A stretch of DNA of 64,000 nucleotides from Oscheius onirici (taxonomy: Eukaryota > Nematoda > Chromadorea > Rhabditida > Rhabditidae), in contig OW051468.1 of assembly GCA_932521025.1 (NCBI GenBank), forward strand, positions 4,278,064-4,342,063, in the 5' to 3' direction. Position 1 is the first letter of the stretch; each line of letters begins with the position of its first letter. Below are positions 1-12,667 of this stretch, piece after piece. Both the position numbers and the translations under genes were made by a program. Under the pieces are notes generated by a model, which was not told the DNA's origin, did not search any database, and saw nothing but the letters and a program-made list of their open reading frames with translations.

Positions 1-3000
1 CAAAGCCACTGCTACGACAAAATGTCTGGCAAGCTGCGATCAACCTATCCAAAGTCGACGAAGAAGATCTCTTTCCGGACTTTGTGGTCACCTCTTCAAA
101 CACCCTCACAAGCTTGAACCTCTCAAACAACAAGGTTCGACTCGATCTCACTGAAATGGTTTTTAGTTTCAAACATATCCCTTCTGTTTGGCTTGCACCT
201 GTCCTCGTCTGATCATCTTGAATCTCTCGTACAATCAGCTGACTACTCTTCCACCAATCTCCTGCATACCGGCACATTTGAGGACTCTGGACGTATCTTC
301 AAACGAACTCTCCGTATAATTATGACACTTTCTGTTTCAAGACTTCCTTCAGACTGGCTTTCAGCCAGCAACACCTTATCATACTGTCTGCCACGCAGTG
401 CCTCCATCCTCGAATACTGGCGGATTGGTCAGACGACAGAGTCCTCAGAGGAAACATCGTGAGTCTTATATATTCTGCGTCTCTTATTTGTGAGACAGGA
501 TCTCGTTCAAAATCGGCGGTTCGGTCCCAGAGATCGCTGTCTGTCTCACGGCATCAACATCCAGAGAGTCAACTGGAAGAGGCCTGTGTCCATAAGAGAC
601 ATGACAGTCTCGAATGGCTCAAGACACTGAATCTCAGTGGCAATGAGTTGACCGATCTGCGGATCTCCGTCCAAGGAAGAGTAAGAAACTGTTCAATTCT
701 ATCAATTCATAGTGGTTTTCAGATTCTGGTGCCCGTGATGAACGTAATAATAAAATATGTTATTTGAAAGTAGGCAACTCTTTAGGTTCTCGATTTGAGC
801 GAAAACTCTCTCCGTTCCGTCTCTTCCGAACTAGCCAAGCTATCCGGTTTGTCTGTTCTGAACTTGTCTGGGAACAAGGATGTCAAAGAACTGCCTCCAG
901 AGCTTGGTATGCTTTCGAGGTTTGTATATTTCCTATCCTTACCGACAAAGTTTTATCTAGACTCTGGTCTCTGTCTCTGAAGAACTGTCAGTTGAAAGAG
1001 CCACTGAACTCTATGGTGAACACTGAAAACTGCAAGACCATGGACATCGTAGCTTATTTGAAGACTATTCTCGAAGAGTAAGTCCTACGATTTAGTGAAA
1101 TTTAAACGGTCTCAGATCAAAACCATATCGCCATCTGAGACTCTTGCTCCTGGGTGGTGACGTCGTAGGAAAGACGACTCTTTGGAATGGTCTGCGAGCC
1201 GAAGCTGTTCAAAAAGACTCGAAAGGAAAGGAGAACATCATGGTGGCCGAATGGAAGTACGAGCTGAAAAAGAAGAACGAGCCTGCCATGGGTCCCGTGA
1301 CCTTTTCAGCTTGGGATTTCTGCGGACAGCGGGAATACTACGCCACCTATCAGTACTTTCTGACTCGCCGGGCCATCTATGTTGTAGTCTTTCGGATAAC
1401 GGACGGAGATGCTGCTTTGGGAGATATCCAGCGCTGGCTTGTTAGCATCCAGGTGAGAGCTATTCTCATACCTCTTCTAAAATAGCAAATAGGCCAGAGC
1501 ACCAAACTCGTCAGTGATTCTTCTTGCAACGATGACTGATCAAGTCACTGCACATCCTACCCGCTTCCCGACTGGATATCTCGAGGATCTGGAGATGAAA
1601 GTGAGTCATTTTCAACTGTTTTTAAATGGAGACCATTGTAGATTCGATCGAGGTTCTTTGTGACAGATGCCGACAAGAGAGGTCTGCCAAAAGTAGTCGA
1701 TCTACTTTTTATCAACGCAAAAGCAAAAACAGATATCAGGCTTCTGCTGAACTCAATCTATCGAAATGTTTGGGAAGTCCGAGTTGGAAAGGAGAAGGCT
1801 CTCGAACAACACATACCATCCAGCTATATTGCACTGTTGAAAGCCACAAAAGAGCTGGCAGTCGAACATGGCAAGGAAGGACACAACTGCGTGACCTCGA
1901 TGGAACACTTCATGGCCAGTATTACAAAGAGAATACAAAAGTATGGAAGACCATTCAGGCAAGTCATTTAAGAATATTTATTAAGAAACTTTATCTTCAG
2001 AGATGATGTTGAGTTTTACGCTGCGTGTGGTTTCCTTCATGAGAGCGGCCAACTTGTCCACTTTGAAGATGCAGCTTTGCGACAACTAGTCTTCTTCGAT
2101 CCGTTGTGGCTAGCCGATTTTCTTGTGACCTGCGTTAACATCAGGTATAGAATGACCCTGTCAATACTAATAAGTACAGATCACCACCATTCCCATCGGG
2201 AGTCCTTACTCAGGATGCCGTCATTGAAAAGACAAGGTCATACAAGAAGAAGCTGCGAGCCTGTGTCCTGGACCTGATTCACAAATTCGAGCTTGCTCTT
2301 GTCTTGCATTCGAGAATTCTCCTCGTTCCTGCTCTTCTCCCGGACGAGTATCGTCTTCGCTCAAACTATCAGACCTCAGCCGTCAAGATCTCAACCAAGA
2401 CGACTTCTTGGACCGTCCGCTACCAGACACATGGACACTTGACTCTCCGTCCAACCAATTCAATACTTGGACGGAGTCTGGAAGAGCGTTCGCCCAAACA
2501 CAAACCTCTTAATCGAGCATCCGGAGAGCCAATCTTTCATTTTTCCTACAACAACGAACACCAGTTGAGAAGAATTTACGCCATGGCATATGTTCCCGCA
2601 GGATTCTGGGGCCGTCTGATCACGCGAATCATCGGAGATCAAAATGTTACCGTAGCAGTGGAGAGTCTTTTCTCGTCAGAATCAGCAAGAGAATCGTCAC
2701 ACATGAAGCTGGCAGCTGACGGTCGTCTCAAAGCAGAATGGCTTGTTTGGCAGACTGGAATTGAGGTTAGTTTCTGCCCATCTAAACTATCTAAAGCGCA
2801 ATGGTGTCTTTGGTGGAATCTGTTTGGATGTTTGTTTGTCCATGGCCACGAGATTCGTCGCGACAAGTCAGAAATTGTCAGGATTAGTCACTTTTGAACT
2901 TGCAATAGTAAAGAGTTGAGCAAAGATAGGTTTTGTCAAAGGAATGAGTAGGAATTGAGAACCTAGGCTGTTGCTTTGTATGTTTGAGCGCCGTAGGGGC

Positions 3001-6000
3001 CAGGGCGCCGAAATCCGTCGTAGACGGCTGGTCTCCTATAATGTAGAAGCTCTCAGATGCTGCTTAAAGGACATTCGCTGTTCGTCCTGAAGCAATTCCT
3101 TCCTCTGGCCGAAATTCGCGACGTCGACTATTCTAGTCTAACCATCCAAACCAAGGACGACCAGAAGAGATGGCGTCCCTTCCAGCTCGCTGAATGGGCT
3201 GTTCTCGAGATGCTCTTTCCTTCTTTGACCATTACAGCATCCTCCGGAGACGGTGATAAACATTCAATGAAAACGGACATTGAGGGAACGACACGACTCA
3301 TGGCTCTGATTATAGACCTGGTCGATACTCTGCTCGAAGACTGGTATCCGGGACTAGGCACACGATTTGTGCACACTAGTGAAGGAGAACTACTGGTCAG
3401 TCGACTCGTTCCATGTCCAAACTGCGTCAAAGAGTCGACGACTGAAACTCGAAAAACTCATGACGATTCGGAGATCAGTGAAAGGAAAGACAGGTACCAA
3501 ATTCCTTGAATCTTTTCCATCCAAGCATTTTCAGTACTTTCGGGGGAGTCAGAGGTTCCAAAACGACCGGAAATCTGAAAACTGCTGGATTGGTGAACTG
3601 CTTCAGCGTTGAAGAGTGCATGCTAGCTGGGAGAGAGTTTGGCTGGGTCGAGTGCCCGTCCCATGGCGGAATTCATATGAAGCAGGTGGCTCCGGATACG
3701 GTTTTTGTGGACATTGAAAACTCGATGACGATTCCGAACGAGCACATCAAACGAGGAAGAATGTTGGGAAGAGGGGCTTTCGGCTTCGTCTTCAGGTCAA
3801 CTGTCAAGCTTCCGGTCAGTTGAACTATTAAATAAGATTCTAGCATTAAGTTGAATCTTCATCGTAAACAAGGTCGAAATCGCACGACATGTAGTGGCAA
3901 AACATGTGCGAGGATTTTGAGTCTCTTTTCGAGAATGAGCGCGCGCCTCGGATTTCCAAATTTGTTTCATACCTGTTGTGGTGAATTGGAAATTTCTCTC
4001 AACAAAATGTTTCTGCCGAGAGCTTAAAAACAAGACATGGGAATACCTAAACAGAGGACTACAAGTGCGTTACAGAGCGGAGAACTATCAGAAGTTGCCC
4101 AAAAAATGCTGGAACCCGCAGATCCTGGCCCAGGCGGTCGTCCTTCGGCCATAGCTGCCTACAAAGCAGCCGCAGACAAGTGGCGAAGAGACTCGCTTGA
4201 ATTCGCCTGCCGGGCATACTGTACATCGAGACAAGAACTAAATCTACTCAGTCGAATGAAACATCCGAACGTGTTGTCTCTTCTTGGGGTAGGCTCTCCG
4301 TCTGCATACAAAAATATTTCTTCTTTTAGGTCTGTATCCAGCCTCTGTCTCTCGTTGTTGAACTGGCTCCTCTAGGAGCATTAAACATTCTGTTGACTAG
4401 TCATAGAAAGAGTGGATCCAAACTGTCGATGACTATCATTCGAGATTCTACAATGCAGATAGCAAAAGCTCTGGAGTATCTCCATTCAGCACACATTATC
4501 TATCGGTTAGTTCCTTTCACACAAAGCACTCGTTGCAGAGACATGAAGAGCGAAAATGTCCTGGTCTGGAGATTCCCTCCTCCATTCAGTTCCCAAACTG
4601 ACGTTCTCTTAAAGCTCGGAGATTACGGAATCTCGAGATCTGTTCTTCCGTCGGGTGGAGCTAAAGGATTCGGCGGAACTGAGGGATTCATGGCGCCGGA
4701 AATGGTTCGATTCAATGGAGAGGAAGAGTACACACAGAAGGTAAGACATCCAGATTTTATAGTAGTGACTCCATTCCAGGTGGACATCTTCTCCTTTGGA
4801 ATGTTCCTTTACGAGTTGATAACGCTGAAGCAGCCATTTGAGGGAGAGGAGCATGTCAAAGAGAGATTGCTTGAAGGCGCAAGACCGGTTCTTCTTCCAC
4901 ATGTGAGTACGGTAGAAACTGCAACTGAACCATTTCAGGAGCTACTCGTACCATGTCCTGTTCTTGATCTCCTGGTTCAGTGCTGGGAAAGTCAGCCGGA
5001 ATTGAGACCCTCGTCCTCTCAGCTGGTCGGCTACTGTACAGCTCCCGAATTTGCTCATATTCTCGATGTTTGCGAAGTTTCAGGTTTCTTGATCGAAAGA
5101 CTAAAAATGTATGAAATTTAGAAGATACGCCACCAGCTTTTGTACTTTCTGTCTTCACTGCCGACGATCTAGACGAGCCGGAAGACTTCGAGGCGCAGCT
5201 ATGGATAGCCGGAAAGAATATCGATGTTCTGGGATGCACTCAGTATGCTTGGGTCGAACATAAGGTAGCCAGTCTTTGTGTTTCTTTTTTCAAAAAACCT
5301 AGACAATAACTATGAATCCTCCCATCCGCTTCATTGCCAAAGTGCGAGACACCATCTGGACTTGCGACGAGAATGGCGGTGTCGTAGTCTTTTCCACCTC
5401 GTTGCATGAGCTCACTCGACTCAATTTGCCGTCCCTTTCTGCTCCTCTAGTAACAGTTTAAACAAATTGAATATAAAGATTGTTAAGATTCGAGCGCCTC
5501 AACTACTTCCAGGAGACGTGCTTCTTTTAATCTCACAACGGGAACTGATTCTCTTGAGTCTTTCCGAGACGAATTCCGTGTATCTTCGAGCAACTATGCA
5601 CTCTCCTTATCCAATCACAACTGCCATCTTTGTACCGTCTGCATCTTCACGGCAAGTTTTTATTTACTAGTACTATAATTAAGAAAAACTATAATTATAT
5701 GTTTGTATATTTATAAACTACAGTAACTCATAATTAAACAGTCAGGATACTGTAGATGACTGTCTTCTTTGCACCACTAGTGTAGCGCCATCATCTGAGC
5801 GTCAAGCTTCAGAAACCCGTTCAACTAAAGACTATAACATTTTGACCTGACCTGTGTAACTGCAGTGTTTCCTGTTCCAACACACTAGCTAATGCAAAAC
5901 TATGAACGAAAATAACTTAGCCCAGAATTATTTTTACCGGTTTCCATTTCAGTCAAATCTGGACTGGTCACTCTGAAGGTCGTATCACGATACATCACCT

Positions 6001-6744
6001 CTCCAACGAAGACTCTTTCTCCTTCTCCTCTTCGCTCTACCTCGCCGATACCGAAGCTGCTGTCAAGGAGTTTGTGGCCAACAACACTGGTACCAATGTC
6101 TGGGTCACGATGGAAGCAAGTTCTAGGATCTACTGCTATGACGTCGAACGGCGGCAGACTGTTTCTTCTCTAGACATTCGGAAAATAATGCCGGGTAGTG
6201 AGACGATTCTGACTCTCGATGAGGATGTTGCCTCCAACACTTTTGTCACGACTATCTGTCTACTGGAAAAGGCTGACAGGCTACAACTGTACATAGGTTC
6301 AAGTAAGGGACTGCTGATTGTGGCTCATGCGAACGGCATGCAACCAATCTCCGCTTGCCGTCCTTTCGCTGGAGAGGTCGTTTCTCTGTGCATAGTCGAA
6401 GGCTCGGTCAAAGACGACGACGGTAGTATCAAATGTGAGTACATTTTTCAACAGAACAACACTTTCTGTTCAAAAGCGTCCCAATTCTGTATACAAACAG
6501 TCCTATTTCAGTTCGAAGTAATCTCTCTACAACGTCCACAGAAAGTGGTTTGAGCTGGGTAAGAGAGCGGGTCAGTGAGACTGTCGAGCGGTTCCGAGCA
6601 GCTCCGAACATCAGCTTCCATCCTCCTACTGTAGTCGCCAGTATAGGAAAGAGTTTCCGTAGCTTGTCTCATCGTTTCGTAGCCGAGACAACTCTCCCAA
6701 ATTCCTACAGTGCCGTCATCTGGACAACTGAGGACTGGGAATAG
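1..6744 (+). CDS. lrk-1: LRRK-type Roc-COR leucine-rich repeat kinase (3' part)
   Basis: Large multidomain protein kinase of the LRRK/ROCO family; the 5' part lies outside the window. Domains seen in order: leucine-rich repeats (about 80-1080; e.g. LKTLNLSGNELTDLRI), a Roc GTPase with P-loop GGDVVGKTT (about 1153) and switch motif DFCGQREYY (about 1315), COR (about 1700-3400; MAYVPAGFW), a linker with Cys pairs (VPCPNC), a kinase, and a C-terminal WD40-like part (5122-6744) ending at TAG. Kinase features: glycine loop GRGAFGFVF near 3766, beta-3 VAQK just after the acceptor at 4075, YRDMKSEN (YRD instead of HRD, split by an intron), DYG at 4621-4629 (the LRRK-type variant of DFG) and MAPE near 4690. 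Several introns are very short, for example 29 nt at 5450-5478. The family acts in membrane trafficking and neurite or vesicle sorting. Exon joins in the LRR part are approximate; family identity is secure. Confidence 0.93.
2986..3033 (-). repeat. GC-rich dispersed hairpin element, copy 1
   Basis: Lies in the LRRK intron (2767-3055) and is the inverted counterpart of 13743-13792. Read on the minus strand it begins CCAGCCGTCTACGACGG and ends in CGGCGCTC. It carries two small inverted repeats, one built on GCCGTC/GACGGC and one on GCGCC/GGCGC. Identity to the second copy is high across about 48 nt by eye. Confidence 0.6.
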
Positions 6745-6934
6745 CTCGTTTTGTAATTTTTTTTAAAGCACTCCCTTGCCATGTCTTTTGTCTTTCTAGT
6801 CAATTCCAAAGCATTTTGAGCTTGAGATTATCTCATAGTATTCCAAAAAGAACCTGTGATACGTGTGTGTGATCTTTTTTGAAGATAAAGCATTTATACC
6901 CGAGAAGTTGAGATTCAGACGAAAAGTGAAAGTG

Positions 6935-9451
6935 TCAGACGACTTCTGCCGCCGGTTTCAAGTTCTTTCTCGAGGCGATGATGCGCTCAGTGCACTGGTA
7001 AAAGATGTAGACGGCTATTGTGTAGACGATCAACATGGCTTCTGAAAAGACGTCTTTCAAAATGATGAAATGGAACAAACCTAGAACGAATACAAACATT
7101 AGCCATTGAAGAAACTCTGCTGTACTCATGCCTTCTACAGTAACGTAGAGAAGGATAGAGAGTCCGAGCAGAGTCACACTGAAAAGGACTTTATGCATTA
7201 GAAAAAAATGACTGACCTGAAGAGAAAACCACCACCGAGAAGAAAGATATCACATATTAGATGAGGGATGAAGAAGTTGCGCACTCCCAGACACATTCCA
7301 GGTAGACAAGGTAGGACAGTAAGAAGCTGCAATTGAGTCTTTTCTAAAAATCGCTAAAAGGTACCTGAAAGCCGCACCAGGTGTCAAAGAGAGTCCTGAC
7401 CAGGCAGAGAGCGTTGGACGTGAAAGACCGGAGCTCGTCTCTGAACCTGACATTCTGTTCCTCATCATCTGGTTCTTCCTCTCTCGAAGAAGGAACAGTC
7501 ACTCGATAAGAGAGATCCGTCAGACCGACATCAATTGCAGCGTCTCTGCTCCTATCAAAGCCGTGTTTTACCTTCTTCGGTGGCTCGGGAATGTAATATT
7601 CTCGTGATGCCTGACAAGCAAACATTTGAACCGACAAGTTCGAAGCAGACCTCTTCTTCTTCCGAATAGTCTCGCGGTGTGTAGCCTTCCTTTCTCGCCA
7701 GCTGAGCCAATGTACTGTCCAGTGGCTTCTTCCCCTCCTCAATGACCGTTTCGTAATAGATGGCTACTGGCTGGTAGGTGGTCGGCAGACGCTCCCCCTC
7801 TCTTGGAATCTTGTTCTCTGGACGAAGAGCCACGACCGGAGGACCCAGGGTCGTAGTCTCTCGGCTTTTTGACCAAGTCGTCGCCTAAATTCTTGGAATT
7901 GGCTTAGTAGATTAAGTTCACTGTTTCTGACCAAAAATGAGAAAAAAATAAGTCTCTCGCGGAAAATGTCCAACCTTTGAAGCGTAGAAGTCTTTCATCG
8001 GATTTTGGGTAACTTCCTGCTGCTTCTCCTTCTTTCTCGGCTGGGGAAGCGAGTCGATGAACTGAGACATGGCCTGAAACTTCATTACACTCTTTGCTAT
8101 CCAAACTACCTACCGTATCCTGACTGGTCATCTCTGTCGTCTTGACTTGCATTGCATGGGTCGTATAGTTCATCTCATTCATCTGCCACATCAGTTTCGT
8201 CTCTTCCGACAGCTTGATGCCATTCTTTGGTTTTTTCGTAGCTTTGCTCATCTGGTAGTTCCTGATATGTCCTCTATTCACATCTTTTCTATCCTGATGC
8301 TCTACTCCTCCTTCCAGAAACTTTCCCGGCTTCTGGGTAGCTTCCAATCCTCCGACAGAGTTCATTAGATGTCTCGGTGACTTTGTCTGTTCCGTAACTA
8401 CTAAAATTTAAACAAGTTAAAATAAGGCTTAATCTGAACCTCGATTATTCATCTGCTCTAAAAGTTTCAGTTTCTTTCTTCCCAGTCCCTTTTTCTTCTT
8501 GATTGTAGGTTCCGGCATAGGGGCCGGTGTCGTCTTGTTCTTTTTCCCCTTCCCCTTCTTCTTTTTCTTCGCTTTGACAGAGGCCACAGTCGACATGAGA
8601 TCCTAAACAAACAACTCTGTCAGTTTCGTAACAAACATCATTAATTGGCGCCGAGTTTCTGCTCTGGATAGGAGAGATGTAGATTGTTGGCTCTTCTGAA
8701 CTATCAGAGCCCTGTGGAACCCTGTTCACCTCCTCCATCCGTTGTCTGATCGTTTTCATTCGAATTGGCGTGCTCGAGTTCAAAGACGGTAGTTCCTAAA
8801 GATTCTTGTCAGTGTATCCCTTGGTTGAATTAGGCAAATAACACAACCAAACGCAACCAGGAAATTTGTTAGAGTCTTACCTGAAGATTGGTCATCGTGA
8901 CCATGGTGGTGAGAGGTCGTGGATGACTCCCTCCAAGAACTGGATGTTGTTTGGTCAAAGTCTGACTCTGTTTCTGGATGAATTCTTCGAGTTCCGGTGA
9001 CCTCTTCTGTCTGTCCTGATAGATGTAGTCGCCCATTCTGAGCAGTTGACAGCCAAAGTCGAAAATCTCATATTCTGAAAACACTGCTTGCTACTCAATA
9101 AGTACAGCATAGCGTTGTTCAAAAAAGTTATAGAACTGATCAAGAACTACAAGCTTTCAGAACATCAGAAAAACTACAAAAAGACTCTCTGTGTCCTAAA
9201 ATCCCCCACCTCTATAGAGCCATCCAGTCAGCAGGAGACACTTGAGTATGAGAATAAGAGTCAGTAGAAGAGACGGATTCATGTAACAAACCTTGGTCGA
9301 CCTCTTGTTCCTAGAAACAACTCTTTTTAAATTCCCAAAGTGCTTACTCTTTTCGTAAAATGGTGCCAGCATTGAGGTCGATGATTTGCTGCTTCCCGAC
9401 TGGGGCAGTCGCCAGCTGGTCCATCGAGTATTCCTTGCTCAGACCTTCCAT
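6935..9451 (-). CDS. Multi-pass membrane protein with charged middle region, unknown function
   Basis: Not recognised. The chosen start (ATG 9451-9449, MEGLSKEYSMDQLATAPVGK) leads into a first hydrophobic segment (MNPSLLLTLILILKCLLL) split by an intron. The middle holds a hydrophilic stretch: a Lys-rich block near 8500-8600 (KAKKKKKGKGKKNK), then Glu- and Arg-rich exons between 8365 and 7400. The C-terminus (7400-6935) has about four hydrophobic segments (e.g. FLQWLMFVFVLGLFHFIILK) and ends RKNLKPAAEVV. At least nine exons with short introns. The layout, one N-terminal helix, a long charged region, then a helix bundle, suggests an integral membrane protein of the ER or plasma membrane. No catalytic motif was seen. 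It is convergent with the LRRK gene (190 bp apart). Confidence 0.62.
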
Positions 9452-11801
9452 GTTTTTTTTTCTTCTTTTTACATCATTTTGAGACGGAAACTGAAATATT
9501 TGTTGAGAGCAAGAGAAGAGAGGCTTCTTGAGGACGAAACAATAGCGCGTGGAATAGTAGAGAGTCTTCGGGAGAGAGAAGAGGGGTCTCTGAGTAAGAA
9601 AGGAAAGGGACCATGTAACTTAATCTTGTTAGTTTGTTCTACTCTTTCATCACAGAACCAGTGTGTCAACACAAGAGACTGGAATGAATCATATTTCTTG
9701 TTTTCTAAAACCAAAAAAAAACACATTTTCGAGCTCTGCTGGAAGTCCTGTAAGTCTGTGACAAAGCTTCCCAATCAGAAGTGAATTTCTGGTGAATTTT
9801 CTCTTCAGACCCAGCTACAACTTTTCAAGTCTAAAGATTTGAAGAGTGAAGCACATTTGTGTGTAGGGACGAAGGAAAAGCACAATTAAAATATATTTTA
9901 AGCTCTGACGCAAGACGCTGAATAATTAAAACGAAGAGTTCTCGGCTATTGTTATGTATGTTGTTCGTCGTCCAGTCTTTTTCCGCGCGCACCACTTTTT
10001 GCCATTTTCCGGAGAGACCAGAAGAATCAAATCATACTACTAGGGTCAAAAGACAAAACAAGAGAACTCTCGTCCCTCGGGAGAGCAGAAAGATCAGCTG
10101 TTCCTCACTCGGTTATTAATAACCCGGCCTGAATATTTCGCTATTTTGCAGTAATGACCAGGTGGAACTAGGAGTACACTCAGCTAATGAAAAGTTCTGA
10201 CCGGAAGTAGTAAAACAGGGACTATTCCAAGAAGGAGAAAGTAATTTGGGAGAATATGAGAGAGGGAATCATGCTCGAATAACCCGGTTTGGACAGAGAC
10301 AATTGGACACAATGGGCAGGCGAGAAGGACCCACGGGACATGGAAAATTAGTAGTGGACAGGCCTTCTAGTCTATTCCTATTATCACCGGAATCTTGCAA
10401 AGTTTTTTTGAGGCTTACAGTGAGGGATAGACCTTCCCACATTTTTGGAAAGAGATAGGAAGAGGTGTGAACCGGTATTGGATAATCCCCTTTCAAAAAG
10501 ATCCGATCCGATCACAAAACATCCAGTCAGAAGTGTCTAATAAAGAAAGGGGGAAGGGATAAACAGTAGTCAAATTGGGGTAATTAGAAGAAGCCGAGGC
10601 AGAGAGTTATACCAGTCCACGAAAAAGGAAATTTGAGCTGGTCGAGAGAGGGATTCGAATTCATTAGTGCGGCTCCAGAACGGCTTCCGAAATCTGAAAC
10701 TGTTTGAGATGGAATCGGAAGGATGAGAGGGAGAGAGGTGACGATAGCCGTGGGATGGGAGAGGAAGAAGAGAATATACAGCCAATGGCGGCAATTGGAA
10801 GGAAACAAAGAAAAAATTCGAATAAAACTAATCGTGTCACAACTCTAAAAGTTGTCTTATGATATTGTTTACTCATCTACGAATTACACCATATAAAATA
10901 TTCTCAATTGTGATTGTCTAGAAACGAACGGTTATTTTGCTGTTTCGGCCAAACTAGTGGCGGGAGTTACAAAAGAGCAATTAGGGGGATTGAGCTGAAT
11001 ACCTTATGAAGGCCCGAACACGATTCCGGCCCCCAGAGAAACAATTAGAGAGTGTCGAATTTCGACGCCTTTAATGACAGTTTTTCATGCATGGCAGCTT
11101 GCTGTGAATCGGACCCGACGGCAAGAAGCTGAAGAGGGAGGGCAGAAGTTGTTTATAAGAGTCTAGAGACCGGACAAATTAGAATGCGTCGGCGAGAGTG
11201 ACCGGATTCCGACGAGATTTGCATAGAAACTGTGGGAGAGGCTGCCTTTCGATCCTCCAGTCTCTTTTTCCAGAAATGGGCTATGAATAGGGAGCTGAAA
11301 GGGAGACATGGAGCTGATTAATCATAAAGAGACGACATGTTTTCATAGCGGGAATTCGGTCAAAGTGTCACCTCGATTCGGGCAAAAGATCCGAGGCGAG
11401 ACGTTATTAGCTCTGGGGAGCAATGGCAGCTGGCCCGACACTACCTAACGAGATTCAGAAAAGCGGTCATCGGATTTGTAATGCACACCGAGGGAAGAGA
11501 CAACTTCAACTGCAGTCACTCTTGGTTTTTGCAACTGAGCTCATTTCGAACTGGGACAGTAAGCGGAATCGTTTGAGGAGTATCATGAGGATAATAAATA
11601 GTACGGTAAGAGGCGACTAGGGAGGGAATATCACAGTCGGTTAGAAGATCTTTGAAGCGTGTAAACAAGTAGAATAGACCTCCAGAATTTCCAAAATATG
11701 ATTAAAACTCCCCAAAGGATAAGACGTTTTCAAATTCTTTTATAGATAAAACTTAGATCCTATCTCAGTCTCTGCCTTCTGCGTCTTGTTGTTTCCTTCG
11801 G
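9452..11801. other. Intergenic, no gene seen
   Basis: About 2.3 kb between the membrane-protein start and the 3' end of the bZIP-like gene. ORFs here are short, lack splice-consistent partners and look random. The stretch 9430-9480 is T-rich on the plus strand and probably belongs to the 5' flank of the minus-strand gene. Nothing else recognisable. Confidence 0.5.
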
Positions 11802-12244
11802 TTAATCTGACATTCCCCAAGCGTCATTATGTTTTCTCGAACGACTAAAAGCAAATGTGAGTTCCTTTCGAAAACTGGACTTGCATTGCTGTAACTCTAT
11901 GAACCGTGTCTCCAAGATATCGACTTCTTTCGAAGCTGATTGAAAAGAGTCCTTTTCTTCAATTGACATTGCTTCCTGTTTTGTCTGAAGAGTCAACCTA
12001 AGCTGAGTAAATTCCTGGATCAGCTTTTGCTGCTTCGAAATCTTGTCGTTTATTGCCGATTTGGTCACTTGGATCTTCTGGAAACAGGATCTGCTCAAAA
12101 ACGTGGATCTTATTGTTGTACTACCTTGTTGTACTCGTCCACCAGTCCCAGTTTCCGGTTTCGACATCGCTGTTGATTCTTTCTCAGCCGGTCCAGTTCC
12201 TTTGCATCCTTCTCATCGACTGCTGTTCTCCTGGTACGACCCAT
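11802..12244 (-). CDS. Small bZIP-like basic/coiled-coil protein (paralogue of 16926-18125)
   Basis: Two exons. Exon 1 (12244-12125) encodes 40 residues beginning MGRTRRTAVDEKDAKELDRL with a basic stretch RKNQQRCRNRK. After one short intron, exon 2 is a Gln- and Leu-rich coiled coil (KISKQQKLIQEFTQLRLTLQ), ending HNDAWGMSD near 11802; about 130 aa. A basic stretch with N, Q, C and R followed by an amphipathic helix resembles a bZIP DNA-binding domain, although the N-x-x-A-A-x-x-C/S-R spacing is not canonical. The gene at 16926 has the same N-terminus and the same intron position after DEY[NK]K, so the two are paralogues. Predicted nuclear, DNA-binding by inference only. It is divergent from the RING gene, with starts about 420 bp apart. 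Confidence 0.7.
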
Positions 12245-12667
12245 TGGAATGAGAAAATGAGGAGAAAATGAAGCGGAGAAAATGATGATAAGGACTGGCC
12301 AACAACAGATAAGCTTTTAAATGCTTTCGGAGGGGAGTTTCTCATAGACTTATCTCAGTAGAAACGAGAAATTTATTCTTTTTCAATACCGACGTTTCCT
12401 GGTAACTCACATGAAATACCACTGATTGTGAGTACTTTTGTCTTTTTCTGTTGTGTGCAACTGGGTCTGGATGAAACTACTCTTGACAAAGTTATAATAT
12501 TCTTCTGATATTTTAGCATTTCCCGAAGAAACTCATTGACAGTTCTCGAGTCTGTTATCGGTTCTTTACTCGCTTACGCAATCACGTACTCGCTTCGTTC
12601 AGACGCCCATATTCAAACATTTAAGTCCTTATCGGCGTTCCGAGTCGGAACTTCCGATCTTCCAGAA

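Noticed and set aside
9386-9784. 132-codon plus-strand ORF
   Set aside because: Its first part is antisense to the first exon of the minus-strand membrane protein; the rest is low-complexity Lys/Arg/Glu with no domain or splice partner.
10645-10720. GGGATTCGAATTC as a possible tRNA T-arm
   Set aside because: The flanking bases do not form a T-stem, and no A-box or acceptor stem lies at the right distance on either strand.
10570-10876. Hydrophobic minus-strand ORFs
   Set aside because: Ser/Pro/Leu-rich frames in overlapping registers from a purine-rich plus strand; no consistent start, splice sites or family.
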